Position numbers and translations under genes: made by a program. A stretch of 64,000 nt of DNA from NCBI RefSeq assembly GCF_016863435.1, contig NZ_BOOW01000028.1:124001-188000 (forward strand), in the 5' to 3' direction. Each line of letters starts with the position of its first letter. Position 1 is the first letter of the stretch. The notes beneath the pieces are model-generated. The model did not search any database. It saw only the letters and a program-made list of their open reading frames with translations, and had not been told where the DNA came from. Below are positions 27,866 through 36,454 of the stretch, one piece after another. The DNA is from Sinosporangium siamense (GTDB lineage Bacteria > Actinomycetota > Actinomycetes > Streptosporangiales > Streptosporangiaceae).

Positions 27866-28768
27866 CTACATCAAACCGCCTTTCAGAACACGATCGAGTG
27901 CTGCCCGGCCTGCGGGTCCCCATGCCGGCTTGCCGCCGGGAAGGCCCCGGTCGCCGTTCTGGCCCATGAGCATGAGGAACAGGCTCTTCAGGGCGGCCAG
28001 CCCGCGGGCGCGCCGGATCGTCCCCTCATCTGCCTGCGCGTATGCGTCGAAGAAGGGTGAGGCGGCGTCGGCGGGAAGGACGACCCATGCGGCCGCCAGG
28101 TCCCAGGCCGGATCGCCGGCGAACATGTCGCCGAAGTCGATCACGCCTGTGAGCGTCCCGTCCGAGACGACGACGTTCGCGGGATGAAGGTCGCCGTGCA
28201 CCCAGAGCGGCGGGCCATCCCACCCGGGTGCCGCGACGGCGTCGTCCCAGACGGCCCGGACCTCGTCCGCGAGGTCGTCGGGGACGACGGCGTGAACGAA
28301 GTGGTCGAATCCGTCCGTGTACGTCTTGGGGTGGTCGCCGCGGTCCTCACTGATCGGCGCGTCTTCTGGCGCCTCCACGTGGAGTGCCTTGAGGAAGCCT
28401 GCCAGAGTGTCGGCCGCGTGGTCGCCGCGGCTGATGGAGGTGTAGTCCAGTGGCTCGCCGGGGACCCACGTCATGATGGTCCAGGGCTTCGGGAAACGCG
28501 CGGACGGTTCACCGATCCGTACGGGGTTGGGGACCGGAAGCGGCAGGCGCGGGGCCAGGACGGGCAGCCATCGGCACTCCTTGCGCAGGAGGTCCGGGGC
28601 ACCTTCTGTACGCGGCATGCGCACAGAAAGGTCGTCCCCAAGGCGCCACATTTGGTTGCCCCACCCACCCGCCACTTCGCGGATGGCCAGCCCCGCGAGG
28701 TCCGGATGCTGCTCCTGCAGCAGATCATGGACCAGGTCTGCGGTGATCTCAATCTCGGAGTCGGTCAT
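27866..28768 (-). CDS. Aminoglycoside-phosphotransferase-family kinase
   Basis: 300 residues from ATG 28768. Kinase features: WGNQMWRLGDDLSVRMPR (ATP lobe), catalytic loop WVHGDLHPANVVV and metal site VIDFGDMFAGDPAWDLA. Family members phosphorylate antibiotics or metabolites; the chromosomal location says nothing of the substrate. Confidence 0.85.
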   Translation of the reverse strand: MTDSEIEITADLVHDLLQEQHPDLAGLAIREVAGGWGNQMWRLGDDLSVRMPRTEGAPDLLRKECRWLPVLAPRLPLPVPNPVRIGEPSARFPKPWTIMTWVPGEPLDYTSISRGDHAADTLAGFLKALHVEAPEDAPISEDRGDHPKTYTDGFDHFVHAVVPDDLADEVRAVWDDAVAAPGWDGPPLWVHGDLHPANVVVSDGTLTGVIDFGDMFAGDPAWDLAAAWVVLPADAASPFFDAYAQADEGTIRRARGLAALKSLFLMLMGQNGDRGLPGGKPAWGPAGRAALDRVLKGGLM

Positions 28769-28779
28769 GCGAAGCCACA

Positions 28780-29022
28780 CTACTGGGGCCAGGATTCTGG
28801 GCCGAGCACCCGCCGAAACAGAGCCTCCCGGACATCGTCCGGGGACAGGACCCGCAACGGGATACCCAGACCGAGGAGATACCGGGCCAGCTCGTCGGCG
28901 TCGTTGGCGCCGATCTCCACGACGGTGGCATCGGTGGCGGCTGCTCCTCTGGCCCCGATCGAACAGAGATTCACACACCGCCCAACGACTCGAAGAGCTT
29001 CAGGCGACACGAACCGGATCAC
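28780..29022 (-). pseudogene. C-terminal fragment of a WYL-domain regulator
   Basis: 80 codons ending DADELARYLLGLGIPLRVLSPDDVREAL, the usual end of WYL-domain proteins. The helix-turn-helix and the WYL core are missing. It lies back to back with a hydrolase and close to another damaged WYL gene (30157), but belongs to a different copy because that gene keeps its own C-terminus. Confidence 0.6.
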
Positions 29023-29028
29023 GAGACG

Positions 29029-29973
29029 CTACATGGCATCCTGCCGCTCCAGCCATTTCAAAATGGCTTGGTTTGTTTCTTCCGGCATTTCTTCCTGGAT
29101 CCAATGACCGCAATCCAGACTGACCACTTCCACATTGGGCACGAACTCTGCCAGCTTTTCAGACCTCGCGACCACATCCCGGTCGCCATAGATCATGAGT
29201 GCCGGCTGCTGGATGATCGGGTCCACGTCCGCCAGCAGGTGCCAGTTGCGGTCGAGGTTCCTGTACCAGTTGATGCTGCCCGTGAATCCCGACGATTCGA
29301 ATGCGGAGACGAGGACGGCCAGTTCGCTGTCGCTCATGACGGGCTCACCGAGTGGTGTTTCCGCTCTGGCGAGATCGATCAGCGCCATGCCTGGCTGAGG
29401 CTCTCTGGGGGGCTCGTTCTTCCGGTACAGGTTGCGAAGGAACTGGAATGTGTTTTCCGCGAATACGGCGTCCGCGACGCCTGGCTGCCGATTGAAGTGG
29501 ACAAAATAGAAGTCGCCGCCAAGCACCGCTTCCATGAACTCGATCCAGGGCACTTCTCCGCGCTCCTGGTAAGGCAGGCTCAGGTTGATCACCTTGTTCA
29601 CACGGCTAGGGTGCAGCAGGGTCAGTCCCCAGACGACGAACGCACCCCAGTCATGGCCAACGAAGGTGGCGTCTTCGTATCCATAGTGGTCGAGGAGTGC
29701 GACGAGGTCACCCGACAGGTGTTCAATATCGTAGTCCGTCACTTCGGTCGGACGGGATGAGTTGCCGTAACCCCGCTGGTTCGGGACGATGGCGTGGTAG
29801 CCCGCTGCGACAAGGGCGGGCACCTGATAGCGCCAGGAAAAGGCGTGCTCCGGCCAGCCGTGACAGAGCACAATGGGTTTTCCCGCATTTTCCCGGCCCG
29901 CTTCGAAGACCTCGAGCTCCACACCGTTGACCGGAATAAGGGCGGGCTTGGGAAAATCGGCTGGATTAAACAT
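29029..29973 (-). CDS. Alpha/beta hydrolase, soluble epoxide hydrolase/dehalogenase type
   Basis: 314 residues, strong GAGAGGAAATGA before ATG. HGWPEHAFSWRYQ oxyanion motif, nucleophile Asp in VGHDWGAFVVWG, acid in YGDRDVV and His in CGHWIQEE: the soluble epoxide hydrolase pattern. Divergent from the broken WYL regulator, with a palindrome between them, so it may now be uncontrolled. Confidence 0.85.
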   Translation of the reverse strand: MFNPADFPKPALIPVNGVELEVFEAGRENAGKPIVLCHGWPEHAFSWRYQVPALVAAGYHAIVPNQRGYGNSSRPTEVTDYDIEHLSGDLVALLDHYGYEDATFVGHDWGAFVVWGLTLLHPSRVNKVINLSLPYQERGEVPWIEFMEAVLGGDFYFVHFNRQPGVADAVFAENTFQFLRNLYRKNEPPREPQPGMALIDLARAETPLGEPVMSDSELAVLVSAFESSGFTGSINWYRNLDRNWHLLADVDPIIQQPALMIYGDRDVVARSEKLAEFVPNVEVVSLDCGHWIQEEMPEETNQAILKWLERQDAM

Positions 29974-30111
29974 TTCATTTCCTCTCTATCTTTTCGGGCG
30001 ATCAGGCGACCAAGGTTCCCGAAGACAGCGTCGGCGCACCCCTGACAGGCCGAGGGGCGCTCGCTTGCGATCGACCTCGTCGGTGAGGTCATGTCGCCAT
30101 CTTGCCTGGCG

Positions 30112-30136
30112 AAACCGGTCACCTCATGACCGGTTT
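30112..30136. promoter_or_regulatory. Perfect palindrome between hydrolase and WYL genes
   Basis: AAACCGGTCA, five bases CCTCA, then TGACCGGTTT. It sits 20 bases before the WYL regulator start and 140 bases before the divergent hydrolase. Size and position suit an operator, perhaps of the WYL protein itself. Confidence 0.6.
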
Positions 30137-30156
30137 TCTGTGAAAGTGTGGTCGGC

Positions 30157-31104
30157 ATGCGAACCGACCGGCTGGTGGCCATCCTCCTCCTGCTGCAACG
30201 GCGCGAGCAGGTGACTGCACCAGAGGTCGCCCGAGAGCTGGAGGTCTCCGAGCGCACCGCCCGCCGCGACCTCGACGCACTGGCCATGGCCGGGGTGCCC
30301 GTGTACTCCGTGCAGGGCCGAGGCGGCGGCTGGCGCCTCGTGGGCGGCGCCCGCACCGACCTGTCCGGGTTGACCGCGAGTGAGGCCCGCGCCCTGTTCC
30401 TGGTCGCCGGCCAGGCCTCGGCTGCGACGCCGGCCGTGAAAGCAGCTCTGCGAAAGCTCGTCCATGCCCTGCCGGAGCCCTTCCGGATGCAGGCCGAGGC
30501 GGCGGCGTCATCGTTGGTCATGGACCCGCAACGATGGGGGGCGAGTCGGATCGAGCACCGACCACCTCGCTTCCTCGACGAACTCCAAGACGCGGTGATC
30601 CGCGGCGTCCAGGTGCGGCTCGGCTACGTCGACAGCAAAGGCGCCGAAACCGAGAGAACCGTCCACCCGCTGGGCATCGTCGCCAAAGGTCCGTCGTGGT
30701 AGCTCGTCTCCAACACCGAGGCCGGCCGGCGGACCTTCCGGATCGACCGCGTGTCATGCGTCGAGCCGACCGGCGATCCCGTGCACCGGCCCGAGGGGTT
30801 CGACCTTGCCGAGAGCTGGAGGGAGATCGCCGACGAGGTCGACCGCAGGCGAACGCCCCTCGAGATCCAGGCGATATGCGTGCCCCACGGGATAGGCCTG
30901 CTCCGGATGGGGCTCGGCGATCGGCTCGAGGTGGGAGGTTCCACGGCCGACGGCCGCATCGAGGTCGTGATCCGCGGTTACAACGAGCACACGCTCGCCG
31001 GCGAGCTTGCCGGGCTGATCGAATGGCTCGAGGTGACCGGCCCTCCGGGTGTGCGAGACCATCTGGCCTCGATCGGCAACGCGCTCGTCGAGCGATACGG
31101 CTGA
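30157..31104 (+). pseudogene. HTH-WYL regulator interrupted by an amber codon at the WYL tyrosine
   Basis: One frame gives a full-length regulator of 315 codons: N-terminal helix-turn-helix (RTDRLVAILLLLQRREQVTA), WYL core and C-terminal extension. At 30700-30702 a TAG stop replaces the tyrosine of the family motif: the frame reads KGPSW, stop, LVSNTEAGRRTFRIDRV. The rest of the frame is intact to 31104, so this is a single recent nonsense change. The truncated 182-residue product would keep only the helix-turn-helix and part of the core. Confidence 0.8.
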
Positions 31105-31754
31105 GACCGTCCCATAGTGTCGAAGTGCGGATCAGCAGCACTGTCACGAAGGGGTGACGCTTCCCGCGCCGGCACGGCGGGCGAGACGCCGTTTGCGGCT
31201 GGCGACACGGTTCCAGCACTCCAGCAGAAGCGGGGCCAAGAACGCCGCCCCAGCCACCCCTACTACTGAGTACGGAAACTCATGCGCTGCGCCGGACCAC
31301 GCCGGCAGCCTTTGGGCGTATGAGCGTGAGCGCAAGCTTGGGGGGCTGGGCAAAGGAGTACGACGGGCCGGTGGCGTTTCTGGTCGCAGTCGGGGACCTG
31401 GTCGCTGTCCGATGTCCTGTTGTGGTCGGCGATCGCGTCCGGGATCATGTTCGGCGCACCGAACGACGGAGAGCAGGCGGCCATGCAGCAGGCTCAGGAC
31501 GCTCTCCCCAATGGCCAGCAGGCGCTGAACCAGGAGGCAGCATCAGCTCGGGCCGGCGGTCGTGGTCGGCGTACCTCCACCACGCCAGGGTGCCCATCAC
31601 GCCGGCCGCGCCGGTGGTCAGGACGAGCAGGATGCTGAGGGGGCCCGGAGAGGCAGTGGCCGGGACCGGCGATGCCCGCGCACAGGCCCGGGACCGAGTC
31701 TTCTTCGCCACCCGGGAGGGCAGAGTGCGCGCCCCGATGGACCTGCAACTCTGG
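31105..31754. other. Degenerate stretch with membrane-protein traces
   Basis: No intact gene. On the minus strand two pieces read like membrane segments: FPYSVVGVAGAAFLAPLLLE (about 31230-31290) and PLSILLVLTTGAAGVMGTLAWW (about 31575-31640). No start, ribosome site or family could be assigned. It looks like eroded coding sequence. Confidence 0.4.
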
Positions 31755-32297
31755 CTAACGGAGGACTCGGTAGCGAAGATGAGCCTCACTCGCGAAGGCT
31801 GATGTATCGAGGCGCTCAAGCTCGATGTGCCGCCCAAGGCCTGCGAACAGCGAGATGCCGTCGCCGAGCAGGACCGGCGCAACGTCCAGGTGGAGCTCGT
31901 CGACGAGACCGAGCCGCAGGCACTGTCGTGAGATGGTTCCTCCAAGCAGGCTGACCCAGCCGTCCCCGGCCGCTTGCGTGGCCAGCCTGACGGCCTCGTT
32001 GATGTCGTCGACGACGAAGTTGTACGTGGTGCCGTCGCGCTCGATCGGCTCATGGGCGCTGTGGGTCATCAGGTAGACCGGGACCTTCAGCATGCCGCCA
32101 TACGGGATCTCGCCGTCCTCGATGGTCTGGGTCTTGTTCGCGCCGCCGACCACCGCGCCGATCCGGCTCATCACTGTCCCGACGACGGCGTCATCCTCGG
32201 GAGCGGAGGGTCGGCCGAACATCCAGTCGACCCCGCCGTCCTCCTTTGCCATGAACCCGTCAAGAGTGATGGTCGCGTGGACGATCACGGTAGCCAT
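31755..32297 (-). CDS. Dihydrofolate-reductase-like protein (RibD C-terminal family)
   Basis: 180 residues, AGGAG before ATG. VIVHATITLDGFMAKEDGGVDW, GAVVGGANKTQTIE and WVSLLGGTISRQCL show the RibD_C/DHFR-like fold. Divergent from a TetR gene with two palindromic operators between, so it is the likely regulated target. Confidence 0.8.
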   Translation of the reverse strand: MATVIVHATITLDGFMAKEDGGVDWMFGRPSAPEDDAVVGTVMSRIGAVVGGANKTQTIEDGEIPYGGMLKVPVYLMTHSAHEPIERDGTTYNFVVDDINEAVRLATQAAGDGWVSLLGGTISRQCLRLGLVDELHLDVAPVLLGDGISLFAGLGRHIELERLDTSAFASEAHLRYRVLR

Positions 32298-32315
32298 AAG
32301 CCGCTCCTATCTCCA

Positions 32316-32341
32316 AGAGGTGAGTCGATCGACTCACCTCT
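32316..32341. promoter_or_regulatory. Perfect 26-bp palindromic TetR operator
   Basis: AGAGGTGAGTCGA followed directly by its exact reverse complement. It lies 18 bases before the reductase gene start and would cover its promoter. A related imperfect dyad follows at 32366. The pair is the likely binding site of the divergent TetR protein. Confidence 0.8.
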
Positions 32342-32365
32342 ATTAACCTACATCGTGTTCGTAAT

Positions 32366-32385
32366 GGTGAGTCAATGAACTCGCC
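32366..32385. promoter_or_regulatory. Second, imperfect TetR operator copy
   Basis: GGTGAGTCAATGAACTCGCC repeats the GGTGAGT half-site of the perfect palindrome with a partly conserved mirror half. It is 20 bases before the TetR ATG, suited to autorepression. Confidence 0.65.
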
Positions 32386-32404
32386 TCGATGAGATAGTGA
32401 ACGG

Positions 32405-33028
32405 ATGACACGTGGACGCTCCTCGTACCACCGTGCGGTGGCCGCGACCAATCGCGAGGCGATCCTCGGTGCCGCCGCGCAGCTCTTCCTGGAGTTCGGG
32501 TACGACCGCACGCCACTGGCACGTGTCGCCGAGCGCGCAGGGGTGTCCAAGGCGACGCTCTTCAAGCAGTTCCCGACCAAGGCCGAGCTCTTCGAGGCAA
32601 CGGTGCTCGCGGCAGGCGGATCGCCGGCTCCGGAACGGGTCGAGATCCCGACCGGCGACCTCTACGCGGGCTTGGTGGTGCTAGGTCGCGCGTATTCGGA
32701 ACTGTTGACTCGTCCTCGCATGGTCGCCCTGATGCGAACGGTGATCGCCGAATCGCACCACTTCCCCGAACTGCGCGAGCGGACCTTCGACTTCGGCACG
32801 CTGCCTGTGCTGCAGGCGCTGGGGCGCTATCTGCGGGAGGCGCACTCCGCAGGAAGCGCCGACATCGATGATCCGGATCTGGCATCCGCACAGTTCCTCG
32901 GCATGATCGCGTCCGCGATCTTCTGGCCGCGCCTCACGCACGGTACGTGGTCGATCACCAAGGAAGAGCAGTCGCGAGCGGTCGACGAAGCAGCCCGAAC
33001 GATCGCCGCGCGCTTCGCAACTCCCTGA
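32405..33028 (+). CDS. TetR-family repressor
   Basis: 207 residues with helix-turn-helix REAILGAAAQLFLEFGYDRTPL and GVSKATLFKQFPTKAELFEA, and an AefR-like C-terminal ligand domain. It is flanked by its two presumed operators and faces the RibD_C reductase gene. Confidence 0.85.
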   Translation: MTRGRSSYHRAVAATNREAILGAAAQLFLEFGYDRTPLARVAERAGVSKATLFKQFPTKAELFEATVLAAGGSPAPERVEIPTGDLYAGLVVLGRAYSELLTRPRMVALMRTVIAESHHFPELRERTFDFGTLPVLQALGRYLREAHSAGSADIDDPDLASAQFLGMIASAIFWPRLTHGTWSITKEEQSRAVDEAARTIAARFATP

Positions 33029-33212
33029 CGTGATCATCCGCGTTCGGGGTAGTGCCCAACCTTAGGCGTACAGCCCCTCCTCGCCCGGCACCGCGCCATG
33101 CTGGAGCAAAGTGCTGCCGCCGCCGACAGCGCCGGCCCGGCTGAGCGCAAGGCGCACCGGGTGTACGCCGCTCGCGTCGCAGCCGCCGAGGCCATCCGGC
33201 CGCATAGGCCGT

Positions 33213-33326
33213 GACCTGCGAAAACCCTTCGGCGAGACACATGCGAACGGAAAGTCACGGCAAGCCGCTCCACTCCGCGCTGCTAGCCGGAATTTTCGTT
33301 CGGATGCTCGTCATGCCCCGTGTCCG
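33213..33326 (+). repeat. Tn3-end repeat, copy A
   Basis: Contains TGCGAAAAC, 18 bases, CGAACGGAAAGTCACG, then about 40 bases, then a complete Tn3-type terminal repeat ending TCGTCATGCCCC (outer end at 33326). The same arrangement forms the right end of the transposon at 62121-62228, and an inverted decayed copy lies at 37770-37862. Copy A is a solo end with no matching left end or GACAA-type duplication found. Confidence 0.75.
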
Positions 33327-33375
33327 GCCTGGCTGCGCGATCCTGTCCCCTTGGCCGATCTTTCTTGATGCGCGG

Positions 33376-33603
33376 ATGGCTGAGGAGATGCACCCGGCGT
33401 GGGAGGAGGTCGTCGACGACCTGGACGAGGAGGGGGCGGGATCCTCATCGTCGAAGAACGCGACGGCCCGCCTCGGCGCCGGTGGATGCGCTACCGCATG
33501 CCGGTGACGGTGGAGGTCGATCCCGACACCGACCGGACCACCCGGGTGGTGGGGGAGCCACCGGAATACGGCCGGCATGGGCCTCCGAGTGGCAGGACCT
33601 TTC
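33376..33603 (+). pseudogene. Possible short hypothetical gene with frameshift
   Basis: MAEEMHPAWEEVVDDLDEEG in one frame continues as GILIVEERDGPPRRRWMRYR and VEVDPDTDRTTRVV in the next, with the switch at a run of G bases near 33433. Protein-like but not recognised. The rest of 33605-33810 shows nothing. Confidence 0.3.
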
Positions 33604-33810
33604 AGACACAGGTTTCCGGACGGCATTCGTGCAGGCGGGCTCGCCGTCCGAGAACGTCTACCTTTCCGGACAGCGAGCGGCAACCCGGCAACGCCGCAGC
33701 TCAGAGGCTCGGCGGCCCGAATCTGCCAGTGTGGCACCCGTGGTGCACGGGATGCGGTGTGGCCTGGTCAGCGCAGTCGGAGACCAGGCCGCAGGGTGCG
33801 GCGCCGGCCG

Positions 33811-34197
33811 CTAGGTTCCGGCGGTGCGCTCGCGTTCGTATTCGGCGTTGATCCGCAGCGCCTCGGCGAGCTGGTCTTCCAGGATGATGATCCGGCAGGC
33901 TGCTTCCACGGGAGTGCCCTGATCGACGAGCTCTCGGGCACGCGTGGCCAGGCGCAGTTGGTAACGGGAGTAGCGGCGGTGGCCGCCGCCGGAGCGTTTC
34001 GGCTCGATCAGGTGGGCGGCGCCCAGGGCCCGCAGGAATGTGGGGGTGACGCCGAGCATTTCGGCGGCCGCGCCCATGCTGTAGGCGGGGTAGTCCTCAT
34101 CGTCGAACCGGTCTTCGGCCGTGCGTTCGGCCGTCGTTTCCGGAATCCTGCCGCGAGCCAGTGTGTCACCCTCGGCAGCCGAGCGACGTTGATCCAT
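33811..34197 (-). CDS. MerR-type helix-turn-helix regulator
   Basis: 128 residues from ATG 34197, after AGAAGGGA. The helix-turn-helix reads YSMGAAAEMLGVTPTFLRALG and the wing GGHRRYSRYQLRLATRARELV, followed by a C-terminal helix (ILEDQLAEAL). Short actinobacterial MerR-like proteins of this type often sit near cold-shock genes, but none is visible here. Target unknown. Confidence 0.8.
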   Translation of the reverse strand: MDQRRSAAEGDTLARGRIPETTAERTAEDRFDDEDYPAYSMGAAAEMLGVTPTFLRALGAAHLIEPKRSGGGHRRYSRYQLRLATRARELVDQGTPVEAACRIIILEDQLAEALRINAEYERERTAGT

Positions 34198-34220
34198 ACA
34201 TTCCCTTCTCGTCACGTGCA

Positions 34221-34251
34221 GGGGCCCCGGCGCCTGTTGCGCCGGGGCCCC
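34221..34251. terminator. Very strong GC hairpin (13-bp stem)
   Basis: GGGGCCCCGGCGC, loop CTGTT, then the exact reverse complement. It lies 24 bases upstream of the MerR start on the minus strand, so it either ends transcription of a lost upstream gene or acts as an attenuator in the MerR leader. Confidence 0.6.
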
Positions 34252-34655
34252 GAAAGAGTTCAACACCATCTACCGGCCATCCGGCCGGCCTACTGTTGTG
34301 CGCATCCGCCGCGGAGAGCGGCAGTGATGCGCGGATCGCGGATGCGTGACCGTAGACCACCTTCCAATCCCGTGGAACTGCGGTACCCGAGCGGCGGAAC
34401 TTCAGCCGGCAACGGGCGATCCCGATGGCGTCAACACTCCCTTCTTCTTACTCTTTCGGACCACTTATCAACTTCACCTTCGGCAGCGCGTCCACGATCA
34501 GGGCCCTTATCCACTGCACTGGCCCGTCACGTCCGACCTTCTGCCGTCAACCTTTGACTTCATCTTGCTGCGGGCAGTTCGTCGTGATGCCAAAAAACTA
34601 CTTCGCTGCCCGGTGGATCCGTTTCTTGCGATGTCAGAAATCATAATGCCCACAC
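34252..34655. other. AT-richer stretch without a gene
   Basis: Visibly lower GC than the surroundings from about 34430 to 34690. Frames on both strands lack ribosome sites and protein-like composition. Probably foreign or intergenic DNA. Confidence 0.4.
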
Positions 34656-34916
34656 TCACGAATGTCTACCATCGCCACTATAGATTTTCAGCTCCGGGCA
34701 TGGCAGCCTTCCGCCCGGCAGCTGCGCGGCTGGCGTCTGGCGTCTGGCGTCTGGCGTCTGGCGTCTGGCGGCGAGGGCATACCAGTGCAGGTGTCGCCAT
34801 ACCCGGGTGAGTTCCAGCGGGCGAGCGGGCGTGGCGCGCACGGCGGCCCGGTACGGGCCGGTGCCGTGCTGTTTGGCGAAGGCGTGCGCGTGGACAAGGG
34901 CCGCCGCCCCGAGCAT
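34656..34916 (-). pseudogene. C-terminal gene fragment, family not recognised
   Basis: The minus strand from 34916 reads LGAAALVHAHAFAKQHGTGP and TRVWRHLHWYALAA, clearly protein-like, then runs into the seven-base repeat array. No good start exists. What precedes it upstream is frameshifted. Confidence 0.35.
34730..34771. repeat. Tandem array of the 7-base unit CTGGCGT
   Basis: Five exact units and a sixth ending GG. A seven-base unit shifts the reading frame with each gain or loss. It lies in the end of a gene fragment on the minus strand. Confidence 0.85.
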
Positions 34917-35189
34917 GTCCCGGGCCCCAAGGTAATCCGGCGTAACCGGGGGCTCCCGGACGGCTTGACATAAAGGGACTCAGCTCGACCTGCGGAAACG
35001 TCCGATACGCCGATCCCCAGTGACGGTCCGCCCTTGGCCCGGGGGCTCACCGGCGGCCCTGACCTGGCCCCTGTCCGAACGGCCCGTTTCCCAGGCGTAC
35101 GGCGGGGGTGGCGGACGGCGACCCGCCGCTCACCGACCCCATCGCCGCCACCGGCGCGGTCCGCGACTTCCGCCGCCACCTCAAAACGA

Positions 35190-35345
35190 CGCCGCTCCTC
35201 GGTCCGTACGGCCGGCCACGCTGTCTGTGAAACGGCGGCGCCCCGGAGTTCCTCGCCCACACCGAATGGGGGTTCCCATCACCGACGACAACCGCCTGTT
35301 CGAGAAGCTCAGTTTGGAGGGTTTCCAATCCGGGCTCGGCCGGCG
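35190..35345 (+). pseudogene. Fragment of 3-methyladenine DNA glycosylase I (tag)
   Basis: GAPEFLAHTEWGF in one frame continues as VPITDDNRLFEKLSLEGFQSGL in another, matching the N-terminal third of Tag proteins, then breaks off. The intact tag gene at 58693 has the same block (SLEGFQAGLSW). Beyond it (35346-35560, minus strand) a different gene scrap reads ADLADTRLWRANTSATYGTL, not recognised. Confidence 0.65.
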
Positions 35346-35634
35346 CGCCATGTGCTCCAGCGTCCCGTAGGTGGCGCTGGTGTTGGCGCGCCACAGCCGG
35401 GTGTCGGCCAGGTCGGCCGAGGCGATGCGCCCGCTGCCCAAGTGCCGGACGATGTCGATGCCGGGTCCGCCGGAGCGGGGTTCGGACGGTTGACCACGGC
35501 CATCACATGCCTCCTCAAGGCGAGGCTCTCCCTGTGCAGCGCGGGGATCACCGTGGTCATGCGGTTCGGGTGAGCCTTGTCCGGCTCCTGCAAGTCGTGG
35601 CCATGGGGAGCCCGTCGTGCCGGGGCACGAGCTT

Positions 35635-36234
35635 CTAGCGGATCACCCGGTATCTCAGGTGGGTGACGAGTCCGGAGCCCGAGGGGTCGCCGATGGGGTC
35701 AAGGGTGATGTCCCCGACGTTGTCGAACAGCCGCTCGCCTCTGCCGAGGATCACGGGCGCGACGTGCACGCGCAGTTCGTCGATGAGCCCTGCCGCCCGG
35801 TACTGGTTCACCGTCTCCGCGCCGCCGGCGATGGCGACGTCGCGGTCGCCGGCGGCTTCGCGCGCCTGGGCCAGTGCCGCCTCGATCCCCTCGGTGACGA
35901 ACGTGAAGGTCGTGCCGCCTTTCATCGTCAACTGCCCACGCGCGTGGTGAGTGAGGACGAAGACCGGCGCGTGGTACGGCGGTTCGTCGCCCCACCAGCC
36001 CTTCCAGTCCAGGTCCCAGGCGCCGCGGCCGGGGGTGAACATGTTGCGGCCCATGATGAAGGCTCCGGCTGCGGTGATGCCCTCGATCGCCGCGGTGTGC
36101 TTCTCGGATTCGTCGAACATCCACCGGTGCAGGCGGTCCTCCGCGCCTTCGCCGATCGGGTTCTCCAGGCTCTGGTTCGGTCCTGCCGCGAAGCCGTCGA
36201 GGGACGCCGACATATCACAAGTGACCTTGCTCAT
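35635..36234 (-). CDS. Dihydrofolate-reductase-like protein (RibD C-terminal family)
   Basis: 199 residues. VTCDMSASLDGFAAGPNQSL, FIMGRNMFTPGRG, and VAIAGGAETVNQYRAAGLIDEL are diagnostic of the RibD_C family subgroup with the long tryptophan loop (WDLDWKGWWGDEPPYH). Third such gene in this window. No regulator is adjacent. Confidence 0.8.
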   Translation of the reverse strand: MSKVTCDMSASLDGFAAGPNQSLENPIGEGAEDRLHRWMFDESEKHTAAIEGITAAGAFIMGRNMFTPGRGAWDLDWKGWWGDEPPYHAPVFVLTHHARGQLTMKGGTTFTFVTEGIEAALAQAREAAGDRDVAIAGGAETVNQYRAAGLIDELRVHVAPVILGRGERLFDNVGDITLDPIGDPSGSGLVTHLRYRVIR

Positions 36235-36454
36235 CTCACTGGCTTCCGTGTAGTCCGACGCTCGTCTGGCGCCGCGTTCAAACAGGGGTCGGAGCCGTCC
36301 ATCTGTTCTCTACATGCCGGTGGGAAATCTTCGCAGGGTGCGCCGAACGGTGTGCGGGGACGGTGCGTGGCCTCACATTCCGGGGGGCTGTGTCGTCAGA
36401 CAGGTCAGGACGCCCCTACTTCACCGGCGCCGAGGCACCCAAAGGAGAAACCAT

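Noticed and set aside
30700-30702. Recoding (pyrrolysine or programmed readthrough) of the amber codon in the WYL gene
   Set aside because: No sign of a pyrrolysine system or special context; a nonsense mutation is the simple reading.
36233-36260. ATCTCAC outside the transposon as an eighth ECF promoter
   Set aside because: At 17 bases the sequence is GACG, not CGTC or CGTT, and it lies 220 bases from the next plus-strand gene.
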